Source of the DNA: Scylla paramamosain
Lineage: Eukaryota > Arthropoda > Malacostraca > Decapoda > Portunidae
Direction: 5' to 3'
Assembly (NCBI RefSeq): GCF_035594125.1
Contig: NC_087171.1
Location: forward strand, 16,765,767 to 16,829,766
Length of the DNA: 64,000 bases
The position numbers and the translations under genes are program-made. The notes beneath the pieces are model-generated. The model was given only the letters and a program-made list of their open reading frames with translations. It was not told where the DNA came from and made no database searches. This document shows positions 39,887 through 51,109 of the stretch, piece by piece; within the stretch, counting starts at the first letter, position 1; each line of letters starts with the position of its first letter.

Positions 39887-40098
39887 TTTAGGTCAGGTTA
39901 AGGTACTTGAGGTGAAGTTAAGTTAGGGTAAGGTTAACATAGATTGATTTAAGTTAAATTAGGGTTACATAAGGTTAAGTTAGGTTGGGTTAAATTAAAT
40001 TAGGGTACATAAGGTTAAGATAGGTTAGATAAAGATAAGTCAGGCCTGACAAGATGAAGTTGGGTTGGGTTACATCAGGTTATGTTAAGTTAAATAAA
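39887..40098. repeat. Degenerate TTAGG-like (AGGTTA) tract
   Basis: Units such as GGTTAAG, TTAGGTTGGG and AAATTAGGG recur throughout. A block of about 35 bases around TTAGGGTTACATAAGGTTAAG is repeated with small changes at about 39958 and 40000. TTAGG is the usual arthropod telomere unit, so this may be an old interstitial telomere-like tract. A simple unrelated AGGTTA satellite is the alternative. Confidence 0.65.
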
Positions 40099-40355
40099 TG
40101 ATGAAGCACAGGAAATGCCCTGGAGGGGAAAATGTCCGTAGGGAAAAGCTCCAAGGGTGGGGGGGGGAAATGTGCCACACTCGGACGGTAAGGGATAAGG
40201 GGTAAGGGGGAAGGGTAAAGAAGTGTGTCAGGTTTGCCTTAAAGTGGCGGGGTGGAGGTGAGGCGCACAAAGTGAGCCACACGAGTCTAGTCAATACCGT
40301 ATACATAGTCAGACCTTCCTCCATCCTGCACCAGGTGCCACTTTGTTCTCCACCG

Positions 40356-40523
<168 letters not shown>

Positions 40524-41205
40524 ATAACAGTGTAACTCGAGGCACTCACTGCTTTCCTTATTTATCCTTTGATGTTCCCCGCCGTCCCCTCACGACCCAC
40601 CCACGCCGCCCATCACACTGGCACCACCTCGTCTCACCATCCTCAGTCGAGCTCGAGAGATTCATTCAGCTCCGCCGAAGCCCTTTGTCTGGGAGGGAAG
40701 ACGCTATCGCCCGCCGGCCAGGTGTGGCTCGCCTGCTCCCCAGATTTAATAACCTAATGACTGCCTCGTCTGGAGGGGACTCGCCCGGCGGGAGAATCTT
40801 CCAGGAGAGCAGCCTTACAAAATAAGCACCTGAAGATAATTAGTTCTCTGTAAAAGAACGCAAATTACAAATTAATTCAGATTTTTGCTTCCTGGAAAGG
40901 TTATGGATGTGGTTCTGTCTCGGAATAGGAGTTTTGAGGCAAAGTTCAAGGCAAGGCTCAGACCACAGCTTTGTTCCTTATCTGCTCTGGGTCGCGTAAG
41001 CTACTCTGTGCTGCTGATAATACTTTGACGGCCCTCAGCTGAGGCCTGGAGAATACGTTGCATTTGTGCCTCTGGCGGGACAAGACTGCATTGAACAGTG
41101 AGCATAAACACAGTGTAGGGGTTAAAGGGAAAAGCTGCATGCGGTGGGCTGAGCTTCGTGTCTGAGTACACACAAGACTGCGGAGTGTACAGGAGCTACT
41201 GGAGC

Positions 41206-41209
<4 letters not shown>
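40524..41209. other. GC-richer unique sequence, no gene seen
   Basis: 40560-40800 is GC-rich with overlapping frames on the plus strand. I recognise nothing in them. Confidence 0.5.

Positions 41210-41252
<43 letters not shown>
41210..41252. repeat. (GT)n microsatellite
   Basis: About 21 GT units. Confidence 0.95.
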
Positions 41253-41256
<4 letters not shown>

Positions 41257-41420
41257 AAAATGCAAATGCAAGCATCTCCATGTTTAAACTGAACTGAGTA
41301 TCAACTGTATAAGACTTGTATGGTGATATATTAGTGTATACCACCATTTTCACAACATTTACTGATGTGGACGCAATATGGGTTTCATAGTAATGTTTGA
41401 ATAAAGCCTGGGTCTCCTAG

Positions 41421-41509
41421 TATACGTGCACGAGTCTCTCCGCACCGTGGATAGCGAATCCCACATGCTGCAGATGAACGTAATCCCTCGCCGTGGCAAG
41501 ACCTGTGAG
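41421..41509 (+). CDS. Candidate internal exon, unknown protein
   Basis: An open segment of 89 bases lies between a plausible acceptor (GGTCTCCTAG ending at 41420) and a consensus donor GTAAGT (41510-41515). Read with two bases completing the preceding codon, it gives 29 residues starting YVHESLRTVDSE and ending IPRRGKTCE, mixed charged and polar as in real protein. I do not recognise the family. No flanking exon was found on this strand nearby, so this may be chance. The opposite strand is also open here. Confidence 0.3.
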
Positions 41510-42241
41510 GTAAGTTGCGCATCACAGACCCCGGGTGCCGTAATCACTCCGGTCATTAATTAGATCAGCGCCTCCTGATAACGATGACTGAAGTGAAAGA
41601 TGCAAACTGATGGATACGAGAGAAATATAAAACAAAATTAGGTTCAATAAAGGAAACGGTAACATCAGAAATCAAGGAATAGCTTATTTTCTGAAGTGAC
41701 TGATTCTCTTCTGTAAAAAGAAAAAAAAAAAAAACAGAAAAGAAAAGTTAAACGGACGCAGATGAAGGAAAAGAGGCATTATGGGAAACTAATGCCAAGG
41801 CTGTCTCCCTGACCACAGCCAGAACCAGGAGGGCTGCCATACCTCACAGTGGCACACTCACAGCTGGGATGCCACCTCACTCTTACCGTGTTTTGTGTTG
41901 CTTCCACTCCAACAGCTATACCTGAACTGAAGACTTTTTCCAGTAGCGAGACCACGTAAATCCTCATAAATCCGAAACCTCCCTAGTCAAGATAATAATA
42001 ATGGTAATAATGACAATGATACTAATAACATGCATTGATCCAAGAAAGAAAATCCATATATCCATTACTTCAATTCCTCCGTAATTTTTCGAACTGCGGA
42101 AATGACAGTGCGTGGAAGAGATGTGAGGAAGATGACGAGGCTCATGGGAACTGTTATCGCCTGCATGATGAGTGAAGGTCATCTTTTTTATGTCATTATG
42201 AAATCCGCCACCAAAGTAACATGTCTTGACGAGTAATGGTC

Positions 42242-42242
<1 letters not shown>
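41510..42242. other. Unique sequence with weak exon-like signals
   Basis: On the minus strand near 41885-41928, a short open segment (YSCWSGSNTKH) ends at a GTAAGA donor. A strong pyrimidine tract with acceptor follows near 41714. Neither could be tied to another exon. Confidence 0.3.
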
Positions 42243-42321
<79 letters not shown>

Positions 42322-42998
42322 CGTGGGAGGGCCTTTCAGATCCAGGGAATGAATGATGACAGGCAAGGATCGCACCTTCGCTAGTTCCCACGCCCTTCAA
42401 AGCTCATCATTTCCTGCAGGTGCTTTAATTAAAGGTACAATAAATATTCAGAGGCTAAGAAAGAGGATACCTGATAATGCTACGATGCACTTACACACTT
42501 GCAATTCAAACTTTTAAATCGCGTCAGCATATCGTTATCCTCTCGAGAAGCAAACTGTCCAAGTCATTTTCCCAACAGAGTTTCTTCCTGGCAACTTCCT
42601 CTGCAACACGCTGTTATTTTTAAGGACCTGGACTCGTACTCTCTCAGCCCTGCGTGTTCCAATCTTGCCTCAGGAACGTGACCGTGAATATCCACCAGCA
42701 GGAGAGGTGGTGGTGCGCGGGCCCGGCGATCAACACCTGAATTGACGATGCCGAAAGATATGTTCCCCTGGAGAGCGTTTAAGCATTTTACTTTCATGCG
42801 ATTACTTTTTGCCATTACGTGACAAGTTAAACAAAAAAACTGGAGTCTGCCATGGCGTGAAATCTTAGTCATTATCGATTTAAAAAAAAAAGCAGGAATA
42901 AAAAAGCCCGAAAAGATGGTGAGGACTTTAGACACGTTCTTGGTGAAGTAATAAGCGAGAGAAAAATTGGAGAAAATCCTTGGCTATAAGTTGGAGGA

Positions 42999-43087
<89 letters not shown>
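42243..43087. repeat. Two (GA)n arrays
   Basis: (GA)n at 42243-42316 and 43003-43087, the latter with a GGAGGA interruption near 43039. Unique sequence between them, no gene seen. Confidence 0.95.
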
Positions 43088-43091
<4 letters not shown>

Positions 43092-43476
43092 TCAAGCATA
43101 ATAATTCAAGTTACGCTAGAGAGACAGTACTGGAAACCCGTTATCAAACCCACTATTATTTTTATAAGACTCAGTTCTCAGTTCTTGGTGAGCGTGTCAG
43201 AATCCTCGACGGCAACACACTTCTTCTCTGCCACGAACCAAGAAAAAGCAAGGAACAGACTACTTCGCCACAAGAACACCATCTATCCAAAGCCATCCCT
43301 TGCCTTGTTGGCTCAGAAAACAAGGTCCGCAGAAGGAAGATGATTTACGATGCGAAGCGAACCAGCACTAACACGCCTAAGTAGAGACATTGTACAGATG
43401 TGTGTCTTGGGAACTAGGAAGGGAGGGCTGGAATCACAGGTTAAGGATAGATACATAATCATAAGAAGCTGCATAC

Positions 43477-43560
43477 CCTGTCATCCTTGAGGAGCGACGT
43501 AGATGCAAGAGACGTGATCACAATAGTCACATAGAGAAGCAGTGTGCAAAGCGTAGCCAT
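43477..43560 (-). CDS. Candidate first coding exon with signal peptide
   Basis: From ATG at 43560-43558, 28 codons run to a donor GTATGC (43476-43471). The peptide begins MATLCTLLLYVTIVITSLA, a basic-free hydrophobic stretch like a signal peptide, followed by STSLLKDDR. The same frame stays open upstream to an acceptor-like TTTACAG near 43680, so the ATG choice is not certain. No downstream exon was found. If real, the product is secreted or a membrane receptor. Confidence 0.3.
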
Positions 43561-43887
43561 AAAAGACCCGTGCGGCAAAGATAGAGCGAGGCGCGAGGAT
43601 AACGTGTGGCACTGTAAGAGGCGAAACGAGGATGTTGTGAGCTCCGGCAATACATAACCCCAGATGAAATGGTGCTGTAAACCCCACCAATGCAGGAGGA
43701 AAGCGAGGTGATTCAGTGACCGTGTCCCAAGCTAGTGAGTTCAAGTTTTATCCGAGTCGCGTGTGATGTGTACGGAGGAGGCTGAGAGAGCTATTCGACT
43801 GTAGGTGATGACATTCCCTCACCCACACTCACACGAGAATATGAAATTGAGGGATTAAAAAAGATTTTTCGTCACTCGTATCGGAAC

Positions 43888-43928
43888 CACCACCACCACC
43901 AACAACAACAACAAAACAACAACAACAA

Positions 43929-43970
<42 letters not shown>

Positions 43971-43974
43971 ACAA
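43888..43974. repeat. (CCA)n(ACA)n
   Basis: Four CCA triplets then imperfect CAA/ACA triplets. Confidence 0.93.
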
Positions 43975-44278
43975 ATAATGGTAATACATCCATGGCAGCA
44001 CAAGACAGGAAATCCCGCCAGGTCGCACGGCACTGAGCATCCTTCGGTCTTGTGCGTCACGCTTACGAGCACACTTTGTCAGGCTTATCGCGGCCGCTGC
44101 AGTATCTGAGAGGTAAGGAGGCAAGCGTGCGGGGGTAAGAGGGAAGGAAGGAAGGAAGGGAAGGAAGGAAGGAGCCGTAACAGCTAATGCGCAAACAAGA
44201 AAATGAGGAGGAGCAGGATGCTATTAAGGAAGGTGATGGGGCTGGAGCAAGAGAGGAGAAAAAAAAGCGTTATATTAC

Positions 44279-44328
44279 CTGGTTATTCCACCTGAAGGTG
44301 CCATCAACATCCTCGGTGTAATCAGTGA
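44279..44328 (-). CDS. Candidate internal exon, unknown protein
   Basis: Fifty bases lie between an acceptor with a TCTGCTATTGTCTGCCAG lead (ending at 44329) and a donor GTAATA (from 44278). With two bases completing a codon, the frame reads TDYTEDVDGTFRWNNQ. This resembles ectodomain sequence, but I cannot place it in a family. It lies upstream of the signal-peptide candidate on the same strand, so the two are probably not the same gene. Confidence 0.25.
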
Positions 44329-44716
44329 CTGGCAGACAATAGCAGACATGAATGCAAAGTTCAAACAAGTACGTGATGATGTGATTGTGCGATTGTGTTT
44401 GCAAGCATTGTGCTGAAGATTGTTATTCATTCTTCAGACTCAATAAGGAAATCGTATATATGATCATGTGTTTGTGCATAATTTACAGTGCTGAATTCAC
44501 GTGTTCTTACTTGTAGAACCATTTTAATCCACACGAAATGGTGTAATGATTGTGTAACAGCTCACCGCTGACTCTTCCCACAGTGCCCGCTGGAAATCCT
44601 TACATCGTGTAATAAACATTTTCTGAATTTGCTCATGACGTTCTGCACACCACCTGCCTCTTGATGAATAGCGTGGGAATAGCTTTAACGACTCGGCACA
44701 AGGATAGTCACCACTT

Positions 44717-44719
<3 letters not shown>

Positions 44720-44754
<35 letters not shown>

Positions 44755-44896
44755 CGACGCATCTTTCGAATTATTCCATGACATTTTATTTATGTACTTC
44801 ATTTATCCATTTGCTTTATTTATCCAGTTGAGTTATTTATACGAGCCACTCAGCTACTCTTGTAATGCGTTTTACTGGTGTGTAGAAAAGACATGA

Positions 44897-44946
<50 letters not shown>

Positions 44947-44987
44947 GGGGGGAGCGGGTGTAGGAGAGATATAGTGAAGGCACGAAC

Positions 44988-45026
<39 letters not shown>

Positions 45027-45027
45027 T
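44720..45027. repeat. (CA)n, (GA)n, (CAT)n series
   Basis: (CA)n at 44720-44753, (GA)n at 44901-44941 and (CAT)n at 44990-45027. Confidence 0.94.
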
Positions 45028-45372
45028 GAAGGGCGCCCCAACCATCGCACTTATCTGTGACTCGTGACGTCTTTGCGAGGAGCACATTTGGTCGGTCTGA
45101 CTCCTCTCCGTTACACCCACTTAGTGCTATTGTACCCCCGCAGGTCACTTGAACACCCAATTCTCTTCCCCACGCAAAGTAGTAGTGTACTGAAAAGGAT
45201 GAATAGCATAGTTGTCCCTAAACATTCTCTTCAAGCCCAAATTTTTCGTTTTCTGATGCAGTCTAGCCTTAACTAAAGCTAACCGGAGTGCCTCAGAATA
45301 CGGAGAGGACGGGCGTTGAAGGGGGACACTCAGGTAATTTCTAAGGATGATTCCCTGTAGTATGCATAAGCT

Positions 45373-45593
45373 CCGTATTCAGAAACGCTTTGCTCTCTTA
45401 ACCATGACTATTTTCAAAGACCACAAAAATGATGAGCCGTGTTTTCAATACTGTTTCTCCTGTTAATAATGTAGAAATCTTGTTAATCTTTCACTAAAAC
45501 CGTAAAAAGACACTTAAAACCCCGTGTCGTTTCAGCTAGAGCCTGTTGAAAGTAATGGAGGTAAAGGCGCAGAAATGTTTCAGAATATGGTCC
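45373..45593 (+). mobile_element. MITE-like element, copy 1
   Basis: About 221 bp. Its ends are inverted: CCGTATTCAGAAACG at the left and TGTTTCAGAATATGG at the right. The interior matches copy 2 at 49759-49972 in reverse orientation, including CTGTTAATAATGTA, ATCTTGTTAAT and AAAAAGAC. No open frame exists inside, so it would be non-autonomous. The superfamily is not assignable from the ends alone, and target-site duplications were not clear. Confidence 0.8.
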
Positions 45594-45815
45594 AGGTGGT
45601 AGAGTAAAGGGTTATGTGAGTTTTTCTAATGTATTCAGTTTGTGATGAGTTGTGTAAGGAAGTTAGGTCTGGGATTAGCTTCATCTTGTATGTGAAGTGT
45701 GATGTGCATAATGTTCGTAATGAAGACGAGCACGTGTGATTGGCATTAGTACTGCTAACGTTTGGTCTTCGAGGTACAGTGTGTGTCATGTATAGGAACA
45801 TTTTTCTTGTCTGTT

Positions 45816-45817
<2 letters not shown>

Positions 45818-45883
<66 letters not shown>
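45818..45883. repeat. (GT)n microsatellite
   Basis: About 33 GT units. Confidence 0.96.
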
Positions 45884-46188
45884 AAATACATTTTTTCTCT
45901 GAAACACTGGCATTATTTATTATTATTTTGAAAACCTGAATTGGCGAGATGAACCTTCCTTTGGCATTAGCTTCTCCAGGCATCGTGTTTGCCTTGAAAG
46001 AATTTGCGTCATAATCTCAACTAATGCATGAAAATATTAGATGAAGTGCTGCTCTCATTAAGGTAACGAGGAAAATCATACTTCATAGTACGCTCGTGAT
46101 AGAAAGGCGAAGACACACACAGGATAAAACACTTCTCCGGCAATCATAAAGGCAGAGAGACAAGACAAAACGCAATGTTCAATGTGCC

Positions 46189-46194
46189 TTTATT
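46189..46194 (-). terminator. Poly(A) signal downstream of tetraspanin C
   Basis: AATAAA on the minus strand, about 190 bases past the stop codon of the last tetraspanin C exon and in the right orientation to serve it. Confidence 0.55.
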
Positions 46195-46693
46195 TTCCCC
46201 CGTCCGTGTTCATACCCACACTTTTACCTGACCTTCGATGAGCCAGGAACGAAGCAGCAGTCATGTAAATGATGTTAGCGCCGCCCACACTGACGAACAG
46301 AACAGATCAAGAGCACAAAGCCGACTGCGGGAGCCGTTCTCGGAAAAGTGTGACGGCCGCTGTTTTCCCAGAAGCCTTGAATTACGAAGCTGGCGCCACC
46401 ACCATCCTCAGCTTTCTGGCCGCCGAGAACGCGTAATATGCACACATAAACTGGAAAGGAAATGCGGTCTCGTATGTAAAAGATTGGAAAGATGACTAGT
46501 AAGGTGTACATTCGTGTTATGTATTTGCTCCTTGTGTGCAGGAATGTCAGAGGGATGCTGGTGAGTTGAGTCGTGTAGGAGTACTCGTATATATTTATGT
46601 GTGGACTTGAATGGTTGTTGGTTGTCTCATGGCCATCTTGTTAGACATACAGTAGAATAGTGTGTGTGAAATGACAGACGCGATGGTAATTTA

Positions 46694-46795
46694 GTAGTAG
46701 TAGAAGTAGTAGTAGTAGTAATTGTAGTGGTGGTGGTAGTAGTAGTTGCAGTGACAGTGGTAGTAGTAAAATAAGTATTAGTAGTATTAATAAAG

Positions 46796-46886
<91 letters not shown>
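46694..46886. repeat. (AGT/GGT)n and (CA)n
   Basis: Loose AGT and GGT triplets at 46694-46770, then (CA)n at 46798-46886, all inside intron 4 of tetraspanin C. Confidence 0.94.
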
Positions 46887-46888
<2 letters not shown>

Positions 46889-47156
46889 CTCACAGCTTAC
46901 TCGAATATGTATATTGAAGATGCACAGCCCAGAACAACCCTGACCCGCATGCTATTTAAGGAGCCAGCTAGTCATCTCCGCCTCACCACCACCACCACCT
47001 TGATGCCCTCTCCCTGCGTCTTCCCGACCCTAAGTCGCTTCTTTTTTTTTCTAGTTCTCACGCCCTTTTAATAAGCCTGCCCTTATTTTTATTTTATTTA
47101 TATTTTTTAGTGGTCGTACAGTTATTCATTTTACTCACAGGAACGCCAGAATTGTT

Positions 47157-47159
<3 letters not shown>

Positions 47160-47230
<71 letters not shown>
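47160..47230. repeat. (CT)n in intron 4 of tetraspanin C
   Basis: About 35 CT units on the plus strand. A GGGGA-type G-rich patch follows at 47322-47352. Confidence 0.95.
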
Positions 47231-47233
<3 letters not shown>

Positions 47234-47978
47234 GGCGGCATGAATACTCCGGCTAGTGTCAACTGTATTGATCACGTGCATGCAGGCTGAAGGCGGTGAA
47301 GAGACAGGTGTCCAGAGAGGGAAGGGGAGGGGAAGGGAGGGGAGGGGAGGGGGCTTCTTACACCGCTCCGTGCCTGGCGTGTCACATCACACCTCAGTAT
47401 GCCACGCTGCCACCACTCTACACTACGCCTTTGCAACACAACAGCTGCAGCAAGATGCTCTTCACTGCACCACATAGCAGCATACCTTGCGTTCTGGTGT
47501 TATATGGCGAAAGACACACCTCAGTACTCTACATTTCTGTACTTAGAATCGAATAGATGAAGAAATTAATAGAAAAAGGTGACGGAAACTGGTAAAAGGG
47601 GGGAATACTGTAATATTTCCTTACATGGGGGAATTTGATATTAATCCTGCTTTAGTTTGAGTTGCTCTACCCTGGACAGTGACACACGTACAGGGTTTCG
47701 TTCTTGCATACAGTCAGACCTCACTCACCTGTACAAGAACAAAAGTCACGAGCATAGCGATGATGGCTGAAGCTCCCGCGCACCACTTGCTTCCTGACGG
47801 CAGTGTAGCAGCCGCGGGTATTAATGGTTTGCTTGGCGGAGGTCTCAGGGTGCAGCAGAATCCCTTGTCCACAGCCCTCCGTCATCGTTCTGCAGCACCC
47901 GTCCGGCACACCGTATTCTGCCCCGAAGGTGGTGTTGCCCCATTCCACGAAGCTAAGCACCCCGCAACACTGAAGCTG

Positions 47979-48062
<84 letters not shown>

Positions 48063-48077
48063 GAGAGAGAGGAGAGA
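47979..48077. repeat. (GA)n forming an intron 3 pyrimidine tract
   Basis: On the minus strand this is (CT)n with occasional CTCC interruptions. It ends in CCCCAG at the exon 4 acceptor of tetraspanin C, so the microsatellite is itself the polypyrimidine tract. Confidence 0.93.
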
Positions 48078-48253
48078 ATGCTCCACTTGTCTCCATCTCT
48101 CACCCTCAAGGTTGTAACACTATTTCGTGGAAAAACTGCGTGGGAGTGATTTTTCCTCCTTCCTTCTGATTGAACCCTCACACTATTTTTGTAGGGAAGG
48201 ACGAGAGAAATTCACGTTAGGGAGCAAGGTGAGTGAACTACAAACATATTGCA

Positions 48254-48254
<1 letters not shown>

Positions 48255-48346
<92 letters not shown>
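48255..48346. repeat. (GA)n just after exon 3 donor of tetraspanin C
   Basis: It begins about 23 bases into intron 3 in the sense direction. Together with the array at 47979-48077 it makes up roughly half of that intron. Confidence 0.93.
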
Positions 48347-48350
<4 letters not shown>

Positions 48351-49503
48351 ACACTTCACGTATATTTACTTTGTGTTGGGCGCGGTCCAGAGAAAACGTG
48401 ATAGCTAGGTTGTCCTCATCACCGTAACTGTGGAAGACCTCCTGACATGGCTCTCTGCACCGCCTTCTCCGTCCTCTCTTTGTACACGAGAACAAGTGTC
48501 ACGCCCACACTCTCCGTCGCCACCGCCACCAGCTGCAGCCCTGCGTACTAGAGAGTGCCGGCGCATCGCATGGTTGTCACAGAATAGGGTGAGGCACGTT
48601 CCGTGACGTTCGTATTATTTCGAGGAGCTAACGACTGCTGGTAGTCTTAACATAGATATAGAATTTAGGATCAATGCTACTTTTAGATTACACTGAATTA
48701 TAAAGAATTATTCTTCGTAAATCGTTGTACTTCTACTATCTTTCGTTACTAAATTAGAAGCTATTTCCAGTATCTTAAGAAGGCTTTTGTTTTTATTGAT
48801 CTGCAAACCAGGTGTACCGAAACAAGAAAAGTTTTAAGTTAAATGCTTCAGAAGTTGACCTGTGCACAAAGATGAAACAAGTATGGCAGCTAAGGACGCC
48901 GACAGCTAAGTGGCATCATTACAAGCACAAAGATACCTTAATGCACGTGAGGCCAATGCTTCATTGCCGTCACTGAAATTCTTAAAAGAAACTCGATAAA
49001 TTCCATTTGTGCATGACAATGTGACAGTGATTAGAAGGAGTGACTGGCTCCTACCGTGTACAGGAGACAGGCATTGGCGTGGAGGACTCCGACCCAGGCG
49101 AGGAGAGCCAGAAGGAGTAGTCCCACACCGATAAAAAGGACTACGAGTGGCAATGTGAATACCCCTCCTCCCAGCAGGGCCCCGTACTCCCTGTTGCGAT
49201 CCAGCAGCAGCCCCGCCACCACTGCTGCTGCTGCACCCGCCACCTCCAACAAAAGCACCAATAGTTTAATCAGTCACGCAAAAGAGAATGTGAAAATACA
49301 TGCCAATTTCAGTCGCCCTATCGATTCATTGGTCCTCACTCGCTCATCACCAGTTAGTGGATTGTTTGGTGCGACACTTCACCTCATTTCTAGATTCATC
49401 TTGTGTGTGACGAGGAAGTTTTGTGTTTGATACAGGCATTTACTCTGGTTAATGTGTATTGTGTAAATTTAATCTGAAAGCCAGAATAAAAGGTGATAAA
49501 ACA

Positions 49504-49504
49504 C

Positions 49505-49572
<68 letters not shown>
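49504..49572. repeat. (CA)n in intron 1 of tetraspanin C
   Basis: About 34 CA units. Confidence 0.95.
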
Positions 49573-49573
<1 letters not shown>

Positions 49574-49758
49574 CTCAATGATAACGTCTTCGCGTGTCAC
49601 TTGGCAGACTGAGGTTCTTGCTCAAGTGTAAAGGTTCCTGTGATCCCTGGGCAAGATGATGGCGTGTGTGGTGCATGAAAAGTCTCAGCCTCACCGAATA
49701 TCAGAGCATGCCAGTTTTAAGCTCTCTTGAAGGATGTAGCTGGTTATCACGTGTCTAG

Positions 49759-49972
49759 GGACCATATTTTGAAACACTTGTTCGTACCTCCGCTACTCTC
49801 AAAAGGCTGTAGTTGAAGTTATACGGGTTTTCAAGCGTCTTTTTAAGGTTCCAGCTGCATATTAACAAGATTTATACATTATTGACAGGAGAAACACACT
49901 TGGGAACCCGGCTAATCATCTGTGGCCTTCAAAAATAGTCGTGTTAAGAGAGCAGAGGTTCTGAATACGTGG
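49759..49972 (-). mobile_element. MITE-like element, copy 2, in tetraspanin C intron
   Basis: About 214 bp, the reverse-oriented relative of 45373-45593. Its ends read CCATATTTTGAAACA and, on the other side, CTGAATACG. Copies differ at many scattered positions, so neither insertion is recent. Confidence 0.8.
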
Positions 49973-50312
49973 CTAGCACATCATCCTTAATAGTGGGGCA
50001 TTGCACAACTGTTTCAACATTCCTGCTAATCGAAGGGACCCTGACGTTCGTTTTATCTCCAGGTCTTAGATGCAGTGGACATCCATTTAACTTTTCAACC
50101 AGTTCCAAGATACAAGATACGCGCATCATCGTACCACAGACTGGATTACCGTACTGGTGGATAAGGATGAGCTGGATTCCCATAGCTTGTGTCCTCCTTT
50201 CAGTGAGGATATGAGAAGAAAAAAGATGGGAAAATATCATACGGTTCATTACCACTTTTGTAGAATTTACCTGTCGTATAAACTGTAACGGGAAACTTTT
50301 AATATTCACTAG

Positions 50313-50317
<5 letters not shown>

Positions 50318-50409
<92 letters not shown>

Positions 50410-50410
50410 A
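50318..50410. repeat. (CT)n with CTCC interruptions
   Basis: It lies in intron 1 of tetraspanin C, ending about 70 bases from exon 1. Confidence 0.95.
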
Positions 50411-50633
50411 GATGACACTATCCCTTTAGAGAGCCTCGCAAACAAGAATACGTCCCTAAAACGAATACATTCATACTCACAAAGAAAATAAAGCTGAGCA
50501 AGGGACAGATAAAAGCCAGCTCGTTTCGCCCATTGCTTACACAGCCCTCACTTGTGTTATGTATAATTTTTTTCCTTCTTCGTCCTTTGCTTTGTGAATT
50601 ACTGGGAAGAGAAATTGGATGTCGCTGTGTGTG

Positions 50634-50780
50634 TGTGTGTGTGTGTGCGCGCGCGAATGTTTCCCAGCACTGTCGCCTCCGCACTGGCCGGGCCGAGAGT
50701 AGTGAAGCAGGGTTGACGGGACACAATGGGGTCAGGAACCGATGTGTTGATAGATGATTGGCTGATAGGCACGCCAGGCG

Positions 50781-50815
<35 letters not shown>

Positions 50816-50880
50816 ACTGGTTTATTGATTCGTCGTTTGATTGATTGATTGAATAATTTAATGATTGACTGAAGCGCTAC

Positions 50881-50970
<90 letters not shown>
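50634..50970. repeat. (GT)n(GC)n and two (GA)n arrays
   Basis: (GT)n ending in GCGCGCGCG at 50634-50655, (GA)n at 50780-50806 followed by a run of ten G, and (GA)n with GGA interruptions at 50884-50970. Confidence 0.93.
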
Positions 50971-50973
<3 letters not shown>

Positions 50974-51109
50974 AGAAAATTAAGATGGAGAATACAAACA
51001 AAAGACGGTATGTTAGAGGACAACACTCATCACTCTTGGAAGATGCCTGTGATCTTCCAAGAGTGATGAGTATCCTGTAACATACCGTTTTTGTATTCTC
51101 CATTTTCTA
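50974..51109. repeat. Foldback between tetraspanins B and C
   Basis: The left arm (about 50974-51043) and right arm (about 51051-51109) are reverse complements around a six-base loop, CCTGTG-like. The innermost ATCACTCTTGGAAGAT pairs perfectly. Outward, GGTATGTTA and GGAGAATACAAA also pair, with several small indels. The right arm is about ten bases shorter. Confidence 0.88.

Larger units (their letters stand above)
46382..50549 (-). pseudogene. Tetraspanin C, divergent paralogue, disabled
   Basis: Five exons in the same phase-0 pattern as copy A: 50481-50549, 49055-49243, 48370-48547, 47729-47975 and 46382-46450. All four introns have GT donors and AG acceptors. Exon 1 reads GCVSNGRNELAF and then enters membrane segment 1, which continues into exon 2; exon 2 also holds segment 2. 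Exon 3 holds segment 3, with a membrane glutamate as is typical of the family. Exon 4 carries LQCCGVLSFVEW, PDGCC, GCGQG and RGC, the six-cysteine large loop. Exon 5 finishes segment 4 and a basic tail (AARKLR) before TAA. Three defects are seen. GAG (50549-50547) stands where A has ATG. Exon 3 has one extra base near 48444-48447 (178 versus 177). Exon 4 has one extra base between RGC and segment 4 (247, not a multiple of three). It is either a young pseudogene or a functional gene with assembly errors. Confidence 0.85.

Noticed and set aside
43477..43720. Fourth tetraspanin exon 2, from a GLCIAGAH resemblance
   Set aside because: The similarity needs frame changes and no matching exon 3 or CCG exon was found nearby. 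A signal-peptide exon in one open frame is simpler.
46238..46495. Plus-strand frame of 85 codons
   Set aside because: Antisense to the terminal exon region of tetraspanin C, with no motif of its own.
49056..49430. Plus-strand frame of 124 codons
   Set aside because: It is the antisense shadow of tetraspanin C exon 2, which explains its openness.
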